Assembly: GCF_025628985.1 (NCBI RefSeq)
Contig: NZ_JAOTEM010000001.1
Coordinates: 62,001 to 126,000, forward strand
Direction: 5' to 3'
DNA from: Chryseobacterium edaphi
Lineage (GTDB): Bacteria > Bacteroidota > Bacteroidia > Flavobacteriales > Weeksellaceae
DNA length: 64,000 nucleotides
Made by a program: the position numbers and the translations under genes. The notes beneath the pieces were generated by a model. It saw only the letters and a list, made by a program, of their open reading frames with translations, had not been told where the DNA came from and did no database searches. The stretch's first letter is position 1. The number at the start of each line of letters is the position of its first letter. Shown here piece after piece: positions 58,127-64,000 of the stretch.

Positions 58127-58846
58127 ATGACAAAACTAAGCGTAAACATCAATAAAATTGCAACCATAAGAAATGCAAGAGGCGGAGAAACACCGAGCGT
58201 GACAGAAGCTGCAGTCAAAATTCAGGAATTCGGAGCACACGGAATTACAATTCATCCGAGACCTGATGAAAGGCACATCACAAGAAAAGATGTTTATGAC
58301 CTGAAACCTTTGGTGACGACAGAATTTAATATTGAAGGAAATCCCCACAGAGATTTTATCGATATGGTTTTGGAGGTAAAACCTGAGCAGGTAACTTTGG
58401 TTCCGGATGCAGATGACGCAATTACTTCAAATGCAGGTTGGGACACGAAAAAGCATTTTGATTTTTTAACTGAAATTATTGCTGAATTTAAAAATGCAGG
58501 AATCAGAACTTCTGTTTTTCTTGACCCGACTCCAGAATTGGTAGAATATGCTTTTAAAACAGGAGCCGACAGAATTGAATTGTATACCGAAGCTTACGCA
58601 AAAGATTATTTTAAAAATAAAGAAGAAGCGATAAAACCTTATTACGACACTGCCGTTATTGCCAATGAATTTGGTTTGGGAATTAATGCAGGTCATGATT
58701 TGAGTTTAGACAATTTAAAATATTTTGCGGATAATATCCCAAATCTTTTAGAAGTTTCCATCGGTCATGCTTTAGTTTCAGAATCGTTGTATATGGGGAT
58801 GGAAAACACAGTTCAGGCATATCTGAAGCGATTGGCAAAATGGTAA
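58127..58846 (+). CDS. pdxJ: Pyridoxine 5'-phosphate synthase
   Basis: 239 residues, full length TIM barrel. KLSVNINKIATIRNARGG start, HGITIHPRPDERHI, EQVTLVPDADDAITSNAGWD and LEVSIGHALVSESLYMGMEN end are the PdxJ signature. It makes pyridoxine phosphate from deoxyxylulose-5-phosphate and aminoacetone phosphate. Confidence 0.97.
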   Translation: MTKLSVNINKIATIRNARGGETPSVTEAAVKIQEFGAHGITIHPRPDERHITRKDVYDLKPLVTTEFNIEGNPHRDFIDMVLEVKPEQVTLVPDADDAITSNAGWDTKKHFDFLTEIIAEFKNAGIRTSVFLDPTPELVEYAFKTGADRIELYTEAYAKDYFKNKEEAIKPYYDTAVIANEFGLGINAGHDLSLDNLKYFADNIPNLLEVSIGHALVSESLYMGMENTVQAYLKRLAKW

Positions 58847-58852
58847 TTTTCG

Positions 58853-59257
58853 ATGAAAGATTTTTGCACACCTTTACCGGAAAATAAAAAACAGTACATC
58901 AAAGATATTGGGACTGTTCTTGTAAATGATTACGGCAAAAAAGATTTCTATAAACCGGAAGATGTAAAAAAGGCCAATCAGAAAACATCGTGGGGCAGCT
59001 CTGGAACAGATTTTTCTTGCTGGAGTATGTCAGTTTTTTCTTCACATGAAGATTTTGATGCTTATCATAATAGTAAAGGTGAAGTTTGTGATTATGTAGA
59101 AATGAAACAAACCATGCTGGAAGGAATTTCTGGAAATAATTTTGATTTTAGTTTTTTAGAATTTACAGATTCGGATATTAATATAGATTCATCTTGGTTA
59201 GATTTGGGAGAAATCTTCGGAGCTATTGGAGATTTTTTCTCGGCATTTTTAGATTAA
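58853..59257 (+). CDS. Hypothetical protein, 134 residues
   Basis: Soluble, acidic at the end, beginning MKDFCTPLPENKKQYIKDIG. Between pdxJ and the hydrolase, 6-nt gaps, so in one operon. No family recognised. Confidence 0.6.
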   Translation: MKDFCTPLPENKKQYIKDIGTVLVNDYGKKDFYKPEDVKKANQKTSWGSSGTDFSCWSMSVFSSHEDFDAYHNSKGEVCDYVEMKQTMLEGISGNNFDFSFLEFTDSDINIDSSWLDLGEIFGAIGDFFSAFLD

Positions 59258-59263
59258 AAAATA

Positions 59264-60058
59264 ATGGAAAATAATATACTGCATTCAAAAATATTTGGCG
59301 AAAATTTATCGTCAACACCGCTTTTAGTATTTCATGGTTTGTTTGGAATGCTCGATAATTGGGGAAGTTTTGGGAAAGAACTGGGCGAGTTTTTGCCTGT
59401 TCATTTAATTGATCTCAGAAATCATGGAAGAAGTTTTCATTCTGAAAATATGTCGCATGATGATTTGGCAAATGATATTGCCAATTATATGACTCATTAC
59501 GGAATTGAAAAAGCTCATGTTTTGGGACATTCTTTAGGCGGAAAAGCCGTGATGCAGTTTGCATTGAGCTATCCTGAAAAAGTTGAAAAATTAATTGTGG
59601 TTGATATCGGTCCAAAAGCGTATCCTCCACATCATCAAGGAATTATTAAAGCTCTTGAAACGGTTGATTTTGAAACCGTAAAATCAAGAAATGAAGTTGA
59701 AGCAATTCTCACTCAATACATTCCTGAAAAATCGACTATTCAATTTTTAGCTAAAAATTTGTATTGGGAAGAAATTGGTGATGCAAAGAAACTTAACTGG
59801 AGATTCAATTTGAAAACACTTTCAGAAAAATACAATCAGTTTGTTTCAAATGCGATCAAATTCGGAGTTTTTGAAGGTGAAACATTATTTATTGCAGGTG
59901 AAAAGTCAAATTATATTTTACCACAAGATGCATTTGCGATCAAGCAGCAGTTTCCAAAAGCTCAAATTGTGACGGTAAAAAATGCTGCACATTGGGTTCA
60001 GGCAGATAATCCCGTGGAATTCAGTCAAGTGGTAAGAAATTTTTTAGGTTTAAATTAA
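59264..60058 (+). CDS. Alpha/beta hydrolase, YbfF-like esterase
   Basis: 264 residues. Oxyanion/HG motif LLVFHGLFG, nucleophile Ser90 in GHSLGGKAV, then VVDIGPKAY and the C-terminal His in NAAHWVQADNP. YbfF-type esterases hydrolyse acyl esters. Confidence 0.88.
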   Translation: MENNILHSKIFGENLSSTPLLVFHGLFGMLDNWGSFGKELGEFLPVHLIDLRNHGRSFHSENMSHDDLANDIANYMTHYGIEKAHVLGHSLGGKAVMQFALSYPEKVEKLIVVDIGPKAYPPHHQGIIKALETVDFETVKSRNEVEAILTQYIPEKSTIQFLAKNLYWEEIGDAKKLNWRFNLKTLSEKYNQFVSNAIKFGVFEGETLFIAGEKSNYILPQDAFAIKQQFPKAQIVTVKNAAHWVQADNPVEFSQVVRNFLGLN

Positions 60059-60266
60059 ATTTAATTAAAATAGGATCAAAATCTTTGAGATCTTAGCTGA
60101 GTGGAACGCCTTGGCGAGCTTAAAAACAGTTAGTAGTTAAAAAAATCTTAGCGAACTTTGCGTTTAAAATTAATTAATTATATCACGCAAATTCAATCAA
60201 ATAACCACATAAAATTTGCAAATTTGCAGGAATTTGTAATTCACTAATCAAGCAGGAAATAAATTC
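60059..60266. repeat. Intergenic region with a dispersed-repeat-like sequence
   Basis: Segments TCTTTGAGATCTTAGC and AATCTTAGCGAACTTTGCGTT resemble dispersed intergenic sequences of flavobacteria. No gene or tRNA was found. The family assignment is from memory and unproven. Confidence 0.3.
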
Positions 60267-61283
60267 ATGGTTTTTGTAACAGGAGCAACAGGAATTTTAG
60301 GCAGAATCATCGTTTTGGAACTTTTGAAAAAAGGGAAAACAGTTCGTGCTGCAAAAAGATCTGCGAGCAATATTGATGAAGTAAAACATTCTTATCAGTT
60401 TTATACAGAAAATCCGGAAGATTTTTTTAATAAAATTGAATGGGTAAATGTTGATTTTGACGATATTCATTCTTTACAAGACGCTTTGATTGGCGTTACA
60501 GAAGTCTATCATTGTGCTGCAAAAGTAAGTTTTCATCCGAAAGATGAAAAGGAAATGTATCACACCAACATCAAAGGCACAGAAAATCTTTTATTTGCCT
60601 GCGAAAATTCAAGTGTTCAGAAATTTCTTCATGTAAGTTCGATTGCTGTTTTGGATGGTTTTAATGAAAAAGGAGAGTTGGATGAAGAGTCAGATTTTAA
60701 TCCGAAAATTGAACATTCCGCATATGCAATTTCAAAACATCTTTCAGAAATGGAAGTCTGGAGAGCTTCCGCCGAAGGTTTAAATACCATCATCATCAAT
60801 CCCGGAATGATCGTCGGAACAGGGAACTGGAAACAGAGTAGTGGAGAATTGTTTTCGACTTTTGAAAAGAATAGTTTTACATTTTCAGGAAGTTCGGCAT
60901 ATGTTGATGTACGTGACGTTGCAAAAATTGCCATCGATTTGATGGAAAAAGATCAATTCGGAGAACGGTTTATTCTTATTTCTGAAAGTAAAAAATATGC
61001 AGAAATCGGAAATCAGATCAGAAAAAAATTAGGTTTAAAGGATGCGAAAATTCTTTCTCAATCTATATTAAATATCGGAAGATGGCTCAATATCTTTTTT
61101 GGGTGGCTGATTCCACAGTTGAAAATGGCAACCAGAACCAATATAGAATCGGTGAATTCTTCCAATATTATTTCAAATCAAAAAGTGAAAGATACTTTGA
61201 ATTACGAATTTATTCCCGTTCAGGAAAGTGTAGATTTCCATCTCAACAATTATATTAATGACAAAAAGCTGAATCAATTATAA
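60267..61283 (+). CDS. NAD(P)-dependent epimerase/dehydratase-like protein
   Basis: 338 residues. Rossmann motif VTGATGILGRIIVLELL, YxxxK in YAISKHLSE, and the sequence INPGMIVGTGNW. An extended SDR of the 3-beta-HSD/epimerase type. It overlaps the ligase start by 1 nt, so the two proteins likely act together in lipid metabolism. Confidence 0.85.
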   Translation: MVFVTGATGILGRIIVLELLKKGKTVRAAKRSASNIDEVKHSYQFYTENPEDFFNKIEWVNVDFDDIHSLQDALIGVTEVYHCAAKVSFHPKDEKEMYHTNIKGTENLLFACENSSVQKFLHVSSIAVLDGFNEKGELDEESDFNPKIEHSAYAISKHLSEMEVWRASAEGLNTIIINPGMIVGTGNWKQSSGELFSTFEKNSFTFSGSSAYVDVRDVAKIAIDLMEKDQFGERFILISESKKYAEIGNQIRKKLGLKDAKILSQSILNIGRWLNIFFGWLIPQLKMATRTNIESVNSSNIISNQKVKDTLNYEFIPVQESVDFHLNNYINDKKLNQL

Positions 61284-63043
61284 TGAATCTTGCAGAAGCA
61301 ATTATCAGTAAAAATGTAGAAAAGCATTCTTTCAAATCGGCTGTCGGCTTCAAAAAGAAAGAAAGCTGGAAAGAATTGAGTTGGAAAAAATTCAGCGAAA
61401 TTATTTTTAAAACGGCAAACGCATTAAAAAGTAACGGAGTCGAAGAAAACGACAAAGTCGCCATCTACGCAGACAATTCTGCTGAGTGGCTGATTTTTGA
61501 TTTAGCCGCGATGTCGATTGGTGCGATTACGGTTCCCATTTATTCCACCAACAATACCGAACAGGCAGAATATATCATCAATGATTCTCAATCCAAAATT
61601 ATTTTGGTAGGAAATCAGGCTCAATATGATGCTTGTTTTGAAATTGTACAAAAAGAAAACAGCCTTCAAACCATCATTGTTTCTAAAAAAGCAGTTTGGG
61701 TAAAAAAAGAACATACTTTTTATTTAGAAGATTTTATTGCTAAAACTTCCCCAAAATTAGAGATCGTTAAAAAGGAATTTGAAGATTTAGTAACAATTAT
61801 TTATACTTCGGGAACAACAGGAACGCCAAAAGGTGTCATGTTAACCCATGGAAATTTCATCAAGGCTTTTGATGCTCATTTTGAATATTTTAAGTTTAAA
61901 AATTTCGAAGATGAACTATCGTTGGCGTTTTTACCTCTAACTCACGTTTTCGAAAGATGCTGGAGTTTATTATGTTTGTATGGTGGTGCAAGAGTTTATT
62001 TTCTTGAAGATCCGAAGGACATTGCAGCCACTTTGGAAGAAGTAAAACCAACAATGATGTGCGCTGTTCCAAGATTTTTCCAAAAAGTTTATGCCGGAGT
62101 TTTAGAAAAAGCAAAAGAAGGTTCATCATTTAAAAAGAAAATCTTCGATTGGGCTCTTGAAGTAGGAAAACAGACTGCCGAATTGAGAAGAGTTGAAAAA
62201 TCAGTTCCTTTTGGACTAATACTAAAACATTCTGTTGCCAACACTTTAGTTTTCAGTAAAGTGAAACAGAAAATGGGAGGAAGACTTTGGTTTATGCCTT
62301 GTGGTGGAGCTTCCGTTTCGCCCGATGTGACGCAATTGTTTGAAGCAATGGGACTTCATATCACCGTTGGTTATGGTTTAACGGAAACTACAGCGACTTT
62401 GACGGCTTTCCCATTTACTCATTTTGAGCATGGATCTTGCGGAAAACCTCTACCAGGAGTTGAACTTCGTATCGGAGAAAATGATGAAATTCTGGCAAAA
62501 GGAAACGGAATCATGAAAGGGTACTACAATAAACCTGAAGAAACTGAAAAAGTTTTCACACAAGATGGATGGTTTAAAACCGGTGATGCAGGAAAAATAG
62601 ATGAAAACGGAAACCTATTCATAACAGACCGTATCAAAGATTTAATGAAAACTTCCAATGGTAAATACATTGCACCACAGCAGATTGAGAATATACTAAC
62701 CAATAACAATTTTATTCAGCAGATTGTTTTAATTGCGGAAGGAAGACAATTTGTCTCTGCATTGATCGTTCCGAATTTTGAATTTTTAAAAGATCATTTA
62801 AAGAAAAATAATATTGCCTTTACCAATTGGGAAGAAATTGTTCAAAAGAAAGAAATCATCGATTTTTATAAAGATAAAATTAAAGAATTGCAGCACGAAC
62901 TTTCAGATTTTGAAAAGGTGAAAAAGTTTACTTTGATGCCTTCAGAATTTGAGATCAGCAGCGGAGAAATTACTCCGACTTTGAAAGTAAAGAGAAATGT
63001 AGTGCTGAAAAAATATGCTGATTTAATCGAAAAAATGTATTAA
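61283..63043 (+). CDS. Long-chain acyl-CoA synthetase
   Basis: 586 residues, full length. Motif A3 IYTSGTTGTPKGVM, A5 GYGLTETTA, A8 GWFKTGDAG and KTSNGKYIAP end, all intact. It activates fatty acids as acyl-AMP and then acyl-CoA. Coupled to the epimerase gene. Confidence 0.93.
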   Translation: MNLAEAIISKNVEKHSFKSAVGFKKKESWKELSWKKFSEIIFKTANALKSNGVEENDKVAIYADNSAEWLIFDLAAMSIGAITVPIYSTNNTEQAEYIINDSQSKIILVGNQAQYDACFEIVQKENSLQTIIVSKKAVWVKKEHTFYLEDFIAKTSPKLEIVKKEFEDLVTIIYTSGTTGTPKGVMLTHGNFIKAFDAHFEYFKFKNFEDELSLAFLPLTHVFERCWSLLCLYGGARVYFLEDPKDIAATLEEVKPTMMCAVPRFFQKVYAGVLEKAKEGSSFKKKIFDWALEVGKQTAELRRVEKSVPFGLILKHSVANTLVFSKVKQKMGGRLWFMPCGGASVSPDVTQLFEAMGLHITVGYGLTETTATLTAFPFTHFEHGSCGKPLPGVELRIGENDEILAKGNGIMKGYYNKPEETEKVFTQDGWFKTGDAGKIDENGNLFITDRIKDLMKTSNGKYIAPQQIENILTNNNFIQQIVLIAEGRQFVSALIVPNFEFLKDHLKKNNIAFTNWEEIVQKKEIIDFYKDKIKELQHELSDFEKVKKFTLMPSEFEISSGEITPTLKVKRNVVLKKYADLIEKMY

Positions 63044-63049
63044 CATTAA

Positions 63050-63199
63050 CCACAAAAGTCACAAAAGATAAAGTAAGTTGAAATTTTAAATCTTTAACGT
63101 TTACAAAAACAGTTCAAATATTTCCAAAGCTTATTTGAACTTTCAAAAGAGTTTAAGTAAACTTCAATAATAAATCTAAAACTTTTGTGACTTTTGTGG
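63050..63199. repeat. Long intergenic hairpin with nested inverted repeats
   Basis: CCACAAAAGTCACAAAAG (63050-63067) is repeated in reverse complement at 63182-63199; inside, AGTTCAAATA pairs with TATTTGAACT and GTTTAC with GTAAAC. The perfect outer arms enclose about 114 bp. It may be a non-autonomous repeat element. Confidence 0.65.
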
Positions 63200-63231
63200 T
63201 GATAATAATAAGTTATCATTAAAATAAAACT

Positions 63232-64000
63232 ATGACAACACGAGACTTCTTAGGAAAAGAAAATTACAATATAAGCTCAGAAACAGTTTCAGAAAGCTGT
63301 CCGTCAAATATTGCCTTAATTAAATATTGGGGGAAATACAAAGATCAGATTCCGGCAAATCCGAGTATCAGTTACACTTTAAATCACTGTAAAACCAATA
63401 CGACAATAGAATTTTTAGCAAATGAAGTATTTTCTGTTCAGACTTTTCTTTCTGGAAACGAAGAAGTAAAATTCGCCGAGAAAATAGAAAAGTATTTTAA
63501 AAATATTGAACAATATCTTCCCTGGATTTTAAAAGGAAAATACATCATCAAAACTGAGAATACTTTCCCTCACAGCTCAGGAATTGCAAGTTCAGCTTCA
63601 GGTTTTGGAGCTATTGCTAAATGTATGATGAAATTAGATGAAACTTTTTCAGGAAAAGATTCAGACGAAGTTTCTCTACAAAAAGCATCCTTTTTAGCCA
63701 GATTAGGAAGCGGAAGTGCTTGTAGAAGCCTTTATAGCGGATTGGTAGTTTGGGGCGAATCTGATGAGGTTGAAGGCAGTTCAGATTTATTTGCGGTTAA
63801 ATATTCTGACGATGAAATTCATTCAGTTTTCAAAGATTTTAACGACTGGGTTTTATTGATTCATGAAGGTGTAAAAAGCGTTTCTTCAACAGTTGGTCAC
63901 GGTTTGATGAATACGAATCCTTATGCAGAAAGAAGATTTCAGGAAGCAAGAGAGAATTTTGTTCCGATGAAAGAAATTCTTAAAAGTGGGGATATGAAAG
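63232..64000 (+). CDS. mvaD: Diphosphomevalonate decarboxylase, 5' part (runs off the window)
   Basis: At least 256 residues from MTTRDFLGKENYNIS. The GHMP kinase-like motif FPHSSGIASSASGF and the start SCPSNIALIKYWGKY match diphosphomevalonate decarboxylase. It makes isopentenyl diphosphate in the mevalonate pathway that some flavobacteria use. The 3' end is outside the window. Confidence 0.9.
   Translation, partial: MTTRDFLGKENYNISSETVSESCPSNIALIKYWGKYKDQIPANPSISYTLNHCKTNTTIEFLANEVFSVQTFLSGNEEVKFAEKIEKYFKNIEQYLPWILKGKYIIKTENTFPHSSGIASSASGFGAIAKCMMKLDETFSGKDSDEVSLQKASFLARLGSGSACRSLYSGLVVWGESDEVEGSSDLFAVKYSDDEIHSVFKDFNDWVLLIHEGVKSVSSTVGHGLMNTNPYAERRFQEARENFVPMKEILKSGDMK

Noticed and set aside
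60059..60266. A structured RNA before the epimerase gene
   Set aside because: No convincing stem was found; the sequence looks like a dispersed intergenic repeat.

Overview
The window comes from an AT-rich member of the Bacteroidota, most likely a Chryseobacterium-like flavobacterium. The signs are a type IX secretion substrate with a C-terminal sorting domain, TAnnTTTG-type promoters without Shine-Dalgarno starts, menaquinone and mevalonate genes, ECF sigma/anti-sigma architecture, PspC/PadR and DUF456 proteins, and intergenic palindromes of the TTTGTCATCCC type. It consists of two chromosomal flanks around one complete Mu-like (transposable, contractile-tailed) prophage.

Left flank, 1-9135, almost all on the minus strand: isochorismate synthase, an ECF sigma factor fused to an anti-sigma-like membrane tail with its outer-membrane partner, two duplicated propeller-like lipoproteins, a YdiI/MenI-like thioesterase, an acyltransferase, a 20-residue amphipathic peptide, and a PspC/PadR pair.

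Prophage, about 9136-44541 (35.4 kb). Both ends carry copies of an AAAACAAAA-n-GTC motif in inverted orientation, and both are flanked by GATTATA, the probable target duplication. A LexA/CI-type repressor (minus) faces an early plus-strand operon containing a MuA-like DDE transposase, a MuB-like ATPase, a second P-loop ATPase, DUF3164, a C5-methyltransferase-like protein and a replisome-organiser C-terminal domain. A block of accessory genes follows: a promoter-leader-tiny membrane peptide-terminator unit and a secreted protein between terminators. Head and packaging genes (gpG, gpF, portal, gp36, TerL, TerS) then run on the minus strand. They diverge at about 27.1-27.2 kb from the plus-strand protease/scaffold, capsid, lysis (amidase, probable u-spanin), tail sheath, tube, frameshifted chaperone, tape measure, baseplate, holin, collar fibre, FN3 fibre and SGNH esterase genes. 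Three small accessory genes sit at the right end.

Right flank, 44542-64000: a secreted protein, an HD hydrolase, a thioesterase, an apparently orphan cobalamin riboswitch, an ABC transporter pair, a T9SS-exported GEVED protein, MutS2 without Smr, uracil-DNA glycosylase, lipoproteins, MscS, PdxJ, an alpha/beta hydrolase, an epimerase, an acyl-CoA synthetase and the start of diphosphomevalonate decarboxylase.

The most unusual signals lie in the prophage non-coding DNA. Two intergenic stem-loops (10966-11005 and 16317-16358) copy the acceptor/T-arm half of tRNA: 12 base pairs in total, a canonical TTCGANT loop, and a 9-11 nt GG-containing linker in place of the D and anticodon arms. Each starts 1-2 nt after a stop codon. 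There is also a recurring array of TTTAAA hexamers with 10-12 bp (mostly 11 bp) period that ends at or near start codons in at least five places. No search could be run; family names rest on recognised motifs and gene order.
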